Origin: Nitrosomonadaceae bacterium
GTDB lineage: Bacteria; Pseudomonadota; Gammaproteobacteria; Burkholderiales; Nitrosomonadaceae
Length of the DNA stretch: 10,972 bases
NCBI GenBank assembly: GCA_024644425.1
Contig: JAHELA010000040.1
Span: 1 to 10,972 of the forward strand
Reading direction: 5' to 3'
In this document: in pieces, positions 1-6,689 of the stretch
Layout of the letters: each line of letters starts with the position of its first letter
Numbering within the stretch: the first letter of the stretch is position 1
The notes under the pieces: generated by a model
What the model was told of the DNA's origin: nothing
The model's database searches: none
What the model saw: only the letters and a program-made list of their open reading frames with translations
Position numbers and translations under genes: made by a program

Positions 1-914
1 TTAATCCGATGAGATTGTTCTGCCTGTGGGTAAATATTCCAAACGAAGGGCTTTGCTGCCCATTGTGCCCGAACAAATGAATCTTCCCCACGTACAAAAT
101 TAATATCGCATGACCAAAGTAACTGATCGTACTTATCCTGCTCTAAAAATGGAATAAAACATACTTTCAGTTGTCCAACCTTTAGCTTCTCGCCAATTTT
201 TATTGAATCAATTTTAAAATAATCAGCAACCATATCAACAACTGACCCTTCGGGCACGAACAAACATACAGGAACATCTGACACAATCCATGCTGAAAGT
301 AATTCATGTATGGGAGCTCTGTCGTAGCAGAACAATGAAACGCGCAACTCTCCCTTTTTACGTTGTTCTATGCCTAACTGCTTCCAAAATACCGCCTCTG
401 TGTCATTATTAAATGAACTTCTAGTAGACAGTAAATATTTTTCCTGTAATAACCCGCCAGTCCCTGTAGTAAAACCAGGAAAGAAAAAGTATTTTGTCAA
501 TGGTAAATGCGGGTGAAAGGATGGTAAAAGATGATAATCTTTTATCCAGTTCTCAGCACTCAGGTATTCCAGATTCAACCAAACTGGCGGCGGTTGTATA
601 GCCGCCATTGCATCAATATAGGGAGCAGGCAAATTACAGGCAAAAGCTTCAATTACAACATTGGCAGGTTTGCTTTCTTTAAAAGGCTTCTGCCAACTGC
701 ATATTTCTACGCCTTGTACCCACTGCTGTGCTAAATTTGCATCCACTTCTGAAGCAAAACGGGAAAAGCAGGCAAGATCATCCACCCAAAGCCTTACTTC
801 AAATCCATACTCAACCACCAATTGGCGTGCAAGGCGCCAACAAAAACCAGCATCTCCTAAATTATCGACGATGGTACAGAAAATATCCCAACTTCGCTTC
901 AATGGGCTCGACAA
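1..914 (-). CDS. earP: EF-P arginine rhamnosyltransferase EarP, C-terminus cut by window edge
   Basis: EarP transfers rhamnose from dTDP-L-rhamnose to a conserved arginine of elongation factor P, which lets EF-P rescue ribosomes stalled at polyproline; it acts in the cytoplasm. I translated the whole frame by hand and it is open for 304 codons. The N-terminus WDIFCTIVDNLGDAGFCWRL carries the family nucleotide-sugar-transferase opening, with the catalytic-type Asp in VDNLGD. Further family blocks are LWVDDL, PGFTTGTGGLL, and near the left edge FVRGEDSFVRAQW followed by FVWNIYPQ. Roughly the last 70-80 residues of a usual 370-390 lie outside. No ATG fits. I chose TTG at 914 because GAGGAG (920-925) sits 5 nt upstream; TTG at 902, giving MKRSWDIF, is closer to typical family starts. 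It follows aroC by 46 nt on the same strand, so it is probably co-transcribed. The EF-P gene often neighbours earP and may lie beyond the edge. Confidence 0.93.
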   Translation of the reverse strand, partial: MSSPLKRSWDIFCTIVDNLGDAGFCWRLARQLVVEYGFEVRLWVDDLACFSRFASEVDANLAQQWVQGVEICSWQKPFKESKPANVVIEAFACNLPAPYIDAMAAIQPPPVWLNLEYLSAENWIKDYHLLPSFHPHLPLTKYFFFPGFTTGTGGLLQEKYLLSTRSSFNNDTEAVFWKQLGIEQRKKGELRVSLFCYDRAPIHELLSAWIVSDVPVCLFVPEGSVVDMVADYFKIDSIKIGEKLKVGQLKVCFIPFLEQDKYDQLLWSCDINFVRGEDSFVRAQWAAKPFVWNIYPQAEQSHRI

Positions 915-960
915 CAACTCTCCTCTATATAATCTCTAAACCTATTCTGCACACAAATAA

Positions 961-2133
961 TTAAGCTTCATCAGGCTCTGGATTTTCTGTGAGCTTAGGT
1001 TTTATCCTGCGCTTAGAGGATGCTGATCTTTTTTTGTGCTGCTTGCTGGATACTTTTGGTGTCAAACATACCACATCAGCATTTTGCGCACGGTGACGTA
1101 ATGCATGGTCCATCAAAACTATTGCCAACATTGACTCAGCAATAGGAGTAGCACGAATTCCCACACAAGGATCGTGTCTACCATGAGTTTCTACTATCAC
1201 AGGATTACCAGACTTGTCTATCGATTTCCTCTCTAAACGGATACTTGATGTGGGTTTTATAGCTATAGACACTACAATATCCTGGCCAGTTGAAATACCT
1301 CCTAGTATGCCTCCCGAGTTATTACTCAGAAAACCTTCGGAAGTTATTTCGTCTGAATGTTGGGTACCTTTTTGCATGACACTAGCAAAACCTGCACCGA
1401 TTTCTACACCTTTTACTGCGTTGATACCCATCATTGCGTAGGCAATTTCTGCATCTAGCCGATCATAAACGGGCTCACCCAAACCTACTGGTACATTTTC
1501 CGCTACTACAATGATTTTGGCGCCAACAGAATCACCTGATTTACGTAATTTTTTCATGAATTCTTCAAGATGGGGCACGATATCTTCATTAGCAGCAAAA
1601 AAAGGATTATGGTTCACCGTCTCCCACTGTTTAAAGGGAATTTCTACCGGCCCCAATTGTGCCATGTATCCACGGATTACTAATCCGTATTTTTCATGCA
1701 ACCACTTTTTTGCTATTGACGCTGCAGCTACTCGCACGGCCGTCTCACGAGCAGAAGAACGCCCTCCCCCACGATAATCCCGTATCCCATACTTTTGCCA
1801 ATAAGTATAATCCGCATGTCCAGGTCGAAAGGTTTCCATTATCTTACTGTAATCCTTACTACGCTGATCTTCGTTGCGAATAACTAAAGCTATTGGCGTA
1901 CCTGTGGTTTTACCCTCGAAAACCCCAGAAAGAATTTCTATAGTGTCAGACTCTTTACGTTGAGTCACATAGCGAGATGTACCAGGTTTACGCCGATCCA
2001 ATTCTTTTTGAATATCACCAGAAGACAATTTCATTCCAGGTGGACAACCATCTACCACGCAACCTATAGCTGGACCGTGAGATTCGCCAAAAGAAGTGAC
2101 GCAAAAAAGCTTTCCAAGGGTATTACCAGACAT
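961..2133 (-). CDS. aroC: Chorismate synthase
   Basis: This enzyme catalyses the last shikimate-pathway step, converting 5-enolpyruvylshikimate-3-phosphate to chorismate with reduced FMN as cofactor, in the cytoplasm. All three family signatures are visible: GESHG at residues 16-20 with the following VVDGCPPG, the arginine-rich RGGGRSSARETAVRVAA at about 121-137, and RHDPCVGIRATPIAES at about 319-334. The protein is 390 residues, against about 350-366 for many bacterial homologues. The excess is a Lys/Arg-rich then acidic tail after about residue 360 (QHKKRSASSKRR...EPDEA). The ATG at 2133 gives the normal MSGNTLGKLF start and has only a weak GAGA Shine-Dalgarno 7 nt away. It lies 59 nt downstream of the aminopeptidase gene and 46 nt upstream of earP on the same strand, a likely operon. 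Confidence 0.97.
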   Translation of the reverse strand: MSGNTLGKLFCVTSFGESHGPAIGCVVDGCPPGMKLSSGDIQKELDRRKPGTSRYVTQRKESDTIEILSGVFEGKTTGTPIALVIRNEDQRSKDYSKIMETFRPGHADYTYWQKYGIRDYRGGGRSSARETAVRVAAASIAKKWLHEKYGLVIRGYMAQLGPVEIPFKQWETVNHNPFFAANEDIVPHLEEFMKKLRKSGDSVGAKIIVVAENVPVGLGEPVYDRLDAEIAYAMMGINAVKGVEIGAGFASVMQKGTQHSDEITSEGFLSNNSGGILGGISTGQDIVVSIAIKPTSSIRLERKSIDKSGNPVIVETHGRHDPCVGIRATPIAESMLAIVLMDHALRHRAQNADVVCLTPKVSSKQHKKRSASSKRRIKPKLTENPEPDEA

Positions 2134-2192
2134 TTTTTTCTCTTTTTAACTCAATACATTAATTTTAACATGCACAATTGGAGGTATAACTA

Positions 2193-3674
2193 CTAGCCTT
2201 GTAATATTTCCCGCAAGATCTGCACCCCCCATGCCACACCAAAGCCAGTAACATCACTTCCAATCGCTCCTAAACCACCTGTATTTCTACTAGCAGAAAG
2301 GTCCATGTGAAGCCAGGGCGTATTACTGACGAACCTCTTAAGAAAAAGTGCCGCTAGTATATGATCAGCATCGTGTTCTAATGAGCACTGCTTGATATCT
2401 GCAATCTTACTTTCTAAGCTCACCTCATAATCAGAATCCATGGGAAACGCTAAAATTCTTTCGCCAGAAAGCTTTCCAGCGACCAATGCTTTCTGCATTA
2501 AGTAATCACGGTTACTGAAAATACCACTATAACGAGACCCAAGTGCTACACACATGGTGCCGGTGAGCGTTGCAAAATCAATCATTACATCAGGCCTTTT
2601 TTTTGCTGCTAGAGTTAATGTATCTGCTAGTACCATACGACCCTCTGCATCAGTATTAATAATCTCAATTGTGTTGCCATTCAATGCGGTCACCACATCG
2701 TTTTGTTTATATGCATGTGGACTAATATGATTTTGAGCAACAGCAAGCCAACAATCGATATTTACTTTTAAATTAGCGCGAGTTGCTGCTAACAAAATAC
2801 CCAAAGCAACCGCCGAACCATTCATGTCTTCATGCATGCCATGCATATAGCGAGTAGGTTTTAAATTGTGGCCTCCAGTATCAAAGCAAATACCTTTCCC
2901 CACTAATGCGACGGTCTTTTTTGAACCTTGGACTAATCTTTGTAAATGAATAATACTAGCGTCATCTGAATCACTGCCTTGGGCTACTGCAACAAACGCA
3001 CCTGCGCCAATTTTACGTAGCTTTCTAAGGTTAAATTCTTGATATTTCCAACCCTCCTTTTTTGCAATTTTTTTAACTTTCTTTCGATATGTAATAGGAG
3101 TTAACTCGTTGGGAGGAAGTATTGTTAACTCTCGCGCAAGCAAATTTCCTTCTGCGCTAGCACGCATCAAAGAAAAACTATTTTCATCTTTGTAGCCATA
3201 TAAAAAAATTCTTGATAGAGGCTTTCTTGCATTCTTTTTGTTATCGGTTTTTCGCGACGGTAATATCGAACTATTTGCCCAAGTCGTATAAACCGCTAAC
3301 TTAGAAAATAGTTGCCTCTCCTTTCTATTTCCATAAACCATAAGATGTACTTCCTCAGGTTTTTCTACCAACAATAATTGTACGGCTTTGCGAATACAGG
3401 TTTGTTGTTCAAATATAGTTTTTCTAGAATCAATCATGGCCCAAACACATAATGCACCGCTTTCTAGATTAGCGCTGACCGGTGTTCCATAGATTTCCTT
3501 GAACTTAATTTTGCGTCGTAATAACAATACCTTTAAGGCATTTAAACCAAATAAACCATGTTTCTTTTGAAACTCTTCCAACGACTCGTCCGACTTTGGT
3601 AACACCACTAAAAATTGCTTTACCTCGTTGGACTCACTCAAAAGTGAAGAATTCTGCGTTAGTTTTGCTAGCAT
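2193..3674 (-). CDS. M17 leucyl aminopeptidase family protein
   Basis: This is a cytosolic two-metal aminopeptidase of family M17 (PepA/PepB/LAP type), which removes N-terminal residues from peptides. The catalytic domain is complete. GKGICFDTGG supplies the ligand Lys260 and Asp265, LKP supplies Lys272, HEDM supplies Asp283, and NTDAEGR supplies Asp342, Glu344 and catalytic Arg346 (numbered from the start used here). The N-terminal about 180 residues are poorly conserved and basic, as in many M17 proteins that are not the canonical PepA. An ATG at 3695 would add seven residues. I prefer the ATG at 3674 because AGGAAAG lies 6 nt before it, inside the longer reading. It is the first gene of the probable aminopeptidase-aroC-earP unit and diverges from thyA. 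Family membership is firm, but whether it is a general leucyl aminopeptidase or has a narrower substrate cannot be told. Confidence 0.92.
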   Translation of the reverse strand: MLAKLTQNSSLLSESNEVKQFLVVLPKSDESLEEFQKKHGLFGLNALKVLLLRRKIKFKEIYGTPVSANLESGALCVWAMIDSRKTIFEQQTCIRKAVQLLLVEKPEEVHLMVYGNRKERQLFSKLAVYTTWANSSILPSRKTDNKKNARKPLSRIFLYGYKDENSFSLMRASAEGNLLARELTILPPNELTPITYRKKVKKIAKKEGWKYQEFNLRKLRKIGAGAFVAVAQGSDSDDASIIHLQRLVQGSKKTVALVGKGICFDTGGHNLKPTRYMHGMHEDMNGSAVALGILLAATRANLKVNIDCWLAVAQNHISPHAYKQNDVVTALNGNTIEIINTDAEGRMVLADTLTLAAKKRPDVMIDFATLTGTMCVALGSRYSGIFSNRDYLMQKALVAGKLSGERILAFPMDSDYEVSLESKIADIKQCSLEHDADHILAALFLKRFVSNTPWLHMDLSASRNTGGLGAIGSDVTGFGVAWGVQILREILQG

Positions 3675-3707
3675 TAGTAACTTTCCTATAAACATTTACT
3701 GTCTGTT

Positions 3708-3713
3708 ATTATA
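3708..3713 (-). promoter_or_regulatory. Candidate -10 box for the aminopeptidase operon
   Basis: The minus strand reads TATAAT at this site, 34 nt upstream of the preferred aminopeptidase start. No convincing -35 box is found 16-18 nt further upstream, so the call rests on the perfect -10 hexamer and its position in a divergent intergenic gap. Confidence 0.35.
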
Positions 3714-3785
3714 TACACCATACTCCATTTATCTGTTGTAACTTTTTACAGTATGTTTTCTTGATTACCACCATCACTCTCCTCC

Positions 3786-4580
3786 ATGCGCCAGTACCTT
3801 GAACTAATGCAACACGTGCTAGATCACGGCAATAAGAAGTCAGACCGTACCGGCACTGGAACGCTTTCCATATTTGGTTACCAAATGCGCTTTAACTTAG
3901 CAGATGGCTTTCCCCTTGTTACTACTAAGAAATGTCATTTGAAATCTATTATTTACGAATTACTCTGGTTCCTTCAAGGTGATACCAATATAAAATATCT
4001 AAATGACAACGGTGTTTCTATCTGGGATGAATGGGCAGATAAAAACGGAGATCTTGGTCCGATTTATGGTTGTCAATGGCGATCCTGGCCAGATACAGAC
4101 GGACAACATATTGATCAAATTACACAGGTAATTAGACAAATTAAAGATTCCCCTGATTCACGACGTATGATTGTTTCTGCATGGAACGTGGGAGAATTAA
4201 GTAAGATGAAACTGCCCCCGTGTCATGCTTTTTTTCAATTTTATGTCGCTAATGAAAAACTTTCATGCCAGCTTTATCAACGTAGCGCTGATATCTTTCT
4301 TGGCGTTCCATTCAATATTGCCTCTTATGCGCTGCTTACATTAATGGTAGCGCAATGTTGTGATTTGGAACCAGGTGATTTCATTCACACGATTGGAGAT
4401 GCCCACCTATATCTTAATCATCTAGACCAGGCACAAGAACAGCTCTCTCGTAAACCAAAAAAATTACCTCTGATGAGGTTAAATCCAGCGAGAAAAGATA
4501 TTTTTGCTTTTAAATACACAGATTTTACCCTAGATGATTATAACCCTCATCCAATGATTAAAGCACCGATTGCCGTATGA
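3786..4580 (+). CDS. thyA: Thymidylate synthase
   Basis: ThyA methylates dUMP to dTMP using 5,10-methylenetetrahydrofolate and releases dihydrofolate. The protein is 264 residues, the same length as E. coli ThyA, and matches the family throughout: MRQYLELM start, SDRTGTGTLSIFG, the catalytic cysteine in LPPCHAFFQFYV (about residue 146), the dUMP-binding QRSADIFLGVPFNIASYALL, and the end HPMIKAPIAV. No residue known to be essential is missing. The ATG is fixed by similarity. The bases directly before it are pyrimidine-rich (CTCTCCTCC) with no Shine-Dalgarno, so initiation may be weak, leaderless or dependent on other features. Its TGA overlaps the folA ATG (ATGA, 4577-4580), which indicates translational coupling. 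The pairing makes sense because ThyA produces the dihydrofolate that FolA must reduce. Confidence 0.97.
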   Translation: MRQYLELMQHVLDHGNKKSDRTGTGTLSIFGYQMRFNLADGFPLVTTKKCHLKSIIYELLWFLQGDTNIKYLNDNGVSIWDEWADKNGDLGPIYGCQWRSWPDTDGQHIDQITQVIRQIKDSPDSRRMIVSAWNVGELSKMKLPPCHAFFQFYVANEKLSCQLYQRSADIFLGVPFNIASYALLTLMVAQCCDLEPGDFIHTIGDAHLYLNHLDQAQEQLSRKPKKLPLMRLNPARKDIFAFKYTDFTLDDYNPHPMIKAPIAV

Positions 4581-5230
4581 AACCAAAGATTGCTTTAATT
4601 GCAGTAGTTGCACCGGGAGGCATTATAGGTAATGGCAATGCAATGCCTTGGTACATACCAAGAGATCTCCGTTATTTCAAACGTGTTACCTTAGGACACC
4701 CAGTAATAATGGGGCGTAAAACTTTTGAATCACTAAAACGTAGGGCGCTCCCCAATCGAATAAATATAGTAATAACAAGAAATTTAGAATTTACAGCACC
4801 TAGCTGCAAAGTAGCTCATTCACTCGAAGAAGCTATCGATATTGCTGGCAATGTAAATCGAATTTTTATTATTGGTGGAGGACAAATTTATGCAGCGGCA
4901 ATTTCACTGGCTGATGAAATATATTTGACTCAAATAGAAAATAAGAATCCAACTAGTGAATTATTTAAGTTGTTTACTGGCGACACTTTTTTCCCTGAAA
5001 TTAAAAAGACAGAATGGAAACAGGAGCATCGAGGACGTCTTTTTATTGCTGCCAGTAAAATGCTTCACTCCAATCCAAAAAATCACATTGGACTTTACTT
5101 ACGACACATTAAATATATGCGAATACTTAATAAAAAAACTATAAAAGAAAAAAATATACAAGATATCTCAATGCAAAATTATAAGACAACTACATCTGGC
5201 AGCGGAAAACCATTAAAGTTACAAGCATAA
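4577..5230 (+). CDS. folA: Dihydrofolate reductase, 3' end possibly frameshifted
   Basis: FolA reduces dihydrofolate to tetrahydrofolate with NADPH. The core is intact: IALIAVV start, NAMPW (Trp25) and the active-site Asp30 in IPRDLRYFK, VIMGRKTFES, the NADPH-binding IFIIGGGQIY around residues 96-104, and GDTFFPEI at 135-142. It is 217 residues in the open frame, whereas bacterial DHFRs are about 160-170. After about residue 167 the frame gives a lysine-rich tail unlike the family, ending 52 nt inside the convergent decarboxylase gene. Removing one A from the A6 run at 5077-5082 would instead give ...NPKITLDFTYDTLN... and a stop at 5142-5144, before the neighbouring gene, with a more DHFR-like final strand (FTY). 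The true end may therefore be 5144 (188 residues). The start overlaps the thyA stop. Confidence 0.88.
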   Translation: MKPKIALIAVVAPGGIIGNGNAMPWYIPRDLRYFKRVTLGHPVIMGRKTFESLKRRALPNRINIVITRNLEFTAPSCKVAHSLEEAIDIAGNVNRIFIIGGGQIYAAAISLADEIYLTQIENKNPTSELFKLFTGDTFFPEIKKTEWKQEHRGRLFIAASKMLHSNPKNHIGLYLRHIKYMRILNKKTIKEKNIQDISMQNYKTTTSGSGKPLKLQA

Positions 5231-6354
5231 GCGGTGGTATATGCACCAGCATTAGGAATATAGATGAAATCACCCTCCTGCATATCAGAAGGTAACATTT
5301 CCTCACGCATAAGAATGTCAACTGAATCACAGGTAGGTCCTGCAATGTCCCAAGGAATACATGCTCCCTTCCGATCTGTAAGAATCTCATAGCGCAAACC
5401 TTCAGTTACCTCAATCATCCCACCAAAGATACCTGCATCCCAGTACATCCATCTCTTACCCTTTCGGGTAGTGGTTCCTACCACGCGACAGACAAAATAT
5501 GCCGAGTCCGATACTAGATAGCGGCCTGGCTCAGCCATGATGCAAACATCCTCCGGTAAATCTGCAATAGCCGTATTTACAATCTCGCCTATTATTTCAA
5601 TTGAAGGTATTGGCTTGATATGTCGTACCGGATACCCACCGCCTATGTTAAGCAAACGTGGATTTAGTCCTGCACGACGCATGCTGATAAAAATTTTCTT
5701 GGCACGCTCAATCCCTACTCGCCAGTTCTGTGGATTACGACATTGCGAACCAACATGAAAGGTTACACCAGCAAGATCTGCCTTAAGTTTAGCTGCCTCA
5801 GAAATAATTTCCTTAATCTCGGAAAGATGTGTGCCAAATTTTCCTGCAAGTGGCCAATCACTTCCAATATTAGGAGTATCTATACGCAAATACATTTTTG
5901 CGTCAGGCTTTATACTCACAATTTTACGTAACTCTTCAATACTATCAAAAACATACCACTCGACACCTTTAGAGGCAGCATACTCTATGTAATTTCTAGA
6001 TTTCATTGGATTACTATAATAAATTTCCTTAGGAGAAACATTCAGATTAATTAAAAGATCTAATTCTGAAATAGAAGCAATTTCAAATCCTACACCTTCT
6101 TCTATCAATGTTTGCAGTACACGAGGATGTGGGTTAGCTTTAACAGCATAGTGTGGTTTCACACGCGGCATTGCTATTTTAAATCGGCGGGTTTTATTAC
6201 GAACAATACTACTATCAACCAGCAAAAAAGGTCTGCTATAACTCTTCTTCAGTGCTGTACGTACATGCTCAAAGTCTAAGCTAACTTCTGGATGGGTATC
6301 GAATACTTCATTGGCCTCTACTTTCTTTCGTAGAGCGGTGGCGTGCATTTGCAT
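5179..6354 (-). CDS. Fold-III PLP-dependent ornithine/lysine/arginine-type decarboxylase
   Basis: This is an alanine-racemase-fold decarboxylase of the eukaryotic-ODC/LysA superfamily, here 391 residues. It probably decarboxylates ornithine to putrescine, feeding polyamine synthesis in the cytoplasm. Visible family elements are the PLP lysine in HYAVKANPHP (Lys72), HVGSQ with His200, the phosphate-binding GGGYP at 238-242, EPGRYLV at 275-281, the catalytic Cys342-Asp343 in GPTCDSVD contributed across the dimer interface, and the late tyrosine in GAYTTAY (Tyr372). The short length and the CDSVD form favour ornithine (or lysine) over diaminopimelate or the much longer SpeA arginine enzyme. The ATG at 6354 has GGGAG 6 nt upstream. 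That site can pair with a CUCUU just before it, downstream of a 21-codon ORF. Its 3' end overlaps the open frame of folA. Exact substrate choice is uncertain. Confidence 0.92.
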   Translation of the reverse strand: MQMHATALRKKVEANEVFDTHPEVSLDFEHVRTALKKSYSRPFLLVDSSIVRNKTRRFKIAMPRVKPHYAVKANPHPRVLQTLIEEGVGFEIASISELDLLINLNVSPKEIYYSNPMKSRNYIEYAASKGVEWYVFDSIEELRKIVSIKPDAKMYLRIDTPNIGSDWPLAGKFGTHLSEIKEIISEAAKLKADLAGVTFHVGSQCRNPQNWRVGIERAKKIFISMRRAGLNPRLLNIGGGYPVRHIKPIPSIEIIGEIVNTAIADLPEDVCIMAEPGRYLVSDSAYFVCRVVGTTTRKGKRWMYWDAGIFGGMIEVTEGLRYEILTDRKGACIPWDIAGPTCDSVDILMREEMLPSDMQEGDFIYIPNAGAYTTAYACNFNGFPLPDVVVL

Positions 6355-6360
6355 GACAGT

Positions 6361-6373
6361 CTCCCTTAAAGAG
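6361..6373 (-). promoter_or_regulatory. Small hairpin masking the decarboxylase ribosome binding site
   Basis: On the minus strand CTCTT-TAA-GGGAG can fold with three Watson-Crick pairs (C-G, U-A, C-G) and two G-U pairs around a UAA loop. The 3' arm GGGAG is the decarboxylase Shine-Dalgarno. The 5' arm starts 4 nt after the stop codon of the upstream small ORF, so a ribosome at that stop would cover it. The stem is short and weak; its role is inference from position. Confidence 0.35.
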
Positions 6374-6376
6374 GCA

Positions 6377-6442
6377 CTACGTTACAGGAATGTGAATATT
6401 AACTAGATCAGCTGGAGCGAAATAATTATTTTTGCTTCTCAT
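6377..6442 (-). CDS. 21-residue small ORF, candidate leader peptide of the decarboxylase
   Basis: The frame has 21 codons plus TAG. The peptide starts MRSKNNYFAP and ends HIPVT, with a polar basic N-terminus and a more hydrophobic C-terminal half, too short for a membrane segment. AGGAGAG at 6447-6453 lies about 6 nt before the ATG and is a stronger ribosome binding site than those of most full genes in this window. A good promoter lies 46 nt upstream of the ATG. The stop is 22 nt before the decarboxylase ATG. I recognise no family. Known precedent: E. coli speF (a different fold of ornithine decarboxylase) is controlled by the leader peptide SpeFL; this peptide has no obvious similarity to it. 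It could be a regulatory leader, an independent small protein, or chance; the ribosome site makes chance less likely. Confidence 0.5.
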   Translation of the reverse strand: MRSKNNYFAPADLVNIHIPVT

Positions 6443-6487
6443 GATGCTCTCCTGTTTGTATATTTAATATCTCAAAAAATTAGGCGG

Positions 6488-6515
6488 ATTATAGACTTCA
6501 TTTCAGTGGAATCAA
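6488..6515 (-). promoter_or_regulatory. Sigma-70-type promoter of the small ORF and decarboxylase
   Basis: The minus strand shows TTGATT (-35, 6510-6515), a 16-nt spacer and a perfect TATAAT (-10, 6488-6493). A run of eight A at 6519-6526 lies just upstream of the -35, where an UP element would sit. The predicted transcript starts near 6481, giving about 38 nt before the small ORF and about 127 nt before the decarboxylase. This is the best promoter I see in the window. Confidence 0.7.
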
Positions 6516-6518
6516 GTC
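6494..6518. repeat. 25-bp near-palindrome across the decarboxylase promoter spacer
   Basis: The arms read GACTT-n-ATT-n-CA around one central base and mirror as TG-n-AAT-n-AAGTC; 10 of 12 base pairs are symmetric. It begins directly beside the -10 box, fills the 16-nt spacer and covers the -35 box. A symmetric site there is where a dimeric repressor, or a spacer-binding activator of the MerR type, would bind. It may alternatively work as an RNA hairpin on the plus strand. Confidence 0.55.
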
Positions 6519-6526
6519 TTTTTTTT
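6494..6526 (+). terminator. Terminator-like hairpin plus U-tract on the plus strand
   Basis: Read on the plus strand the palindrome folds as GACUU/AAGUC, a C-C mismatch, then AUUUC/GGAAU with one U-G pair and an AGU loop. Eight U (6519-6526) follow immediately. This is the form of an intrinsic terminator, though the stem is AT-rich. No plus-strand gene ends here, so it would stop antisense transcription running backwards through the decarboxylase leader, or it may be incidental to an operator and A-tract on the other strand. Confidence 0.4.
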
Positions 6527-6689
6527 GACGAACTAATAAATGGAAAAGCCAGCTGCATAAACTCTAATAAAAAAATTAGTTATCGTATAATTAAAACTAT
6601 AGGTTAAAAATATTTAGCTCAGTCATCACTTTAATCAGGATTATCACTTCATCCAAGAAGATAAAACTGACTACCTTATTCCATGCATT
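6527..6689. other. AT-rich spacer between dcd and the decarboxylase promoter
   Basis: I see no gene, tRNA or convincing dcd terminator here. It holds a weak inverted repeat (CTAAT and ATTAG around six A, about 6563-6578) and two copies of AAGTGAT on the minus strand. Neither is strong enough to assign a role. Together with the small ORF, palindrome and promoter it makes up the 335-bp gap between dcd and the decarboxylase. Confidence 0.5.

Noticed and set aside
531..964. Three overlapping plus-strand ORFs of 67-92 codons
   Set aside because: They lie antisense to the earP frame, which translates into a clear EarP protein throughout; they have no recognisable content or ribosome sites.
4956..5144. 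Separate 62-codon gene overlapping the folA end
   Set aside because: Only its last third looks protein-like and it fits better as the continuation of folA after a +1 shift than as an independent gene.
6563..6578. CTAAT/ATTAG inverted repeat as a dcd terminator
   Set aside because: Only five A-T-rich pairs and no following T-run on the dcd transcript.
6355..6689. tRNA gene or riboswitch in the longest intergenic gap
   Set aside because: No cloverleaf elements, no TTCGANTC-type T-arm and no riboswitch core that I recognise; only the promoter, palindrome and small ORF stand out.
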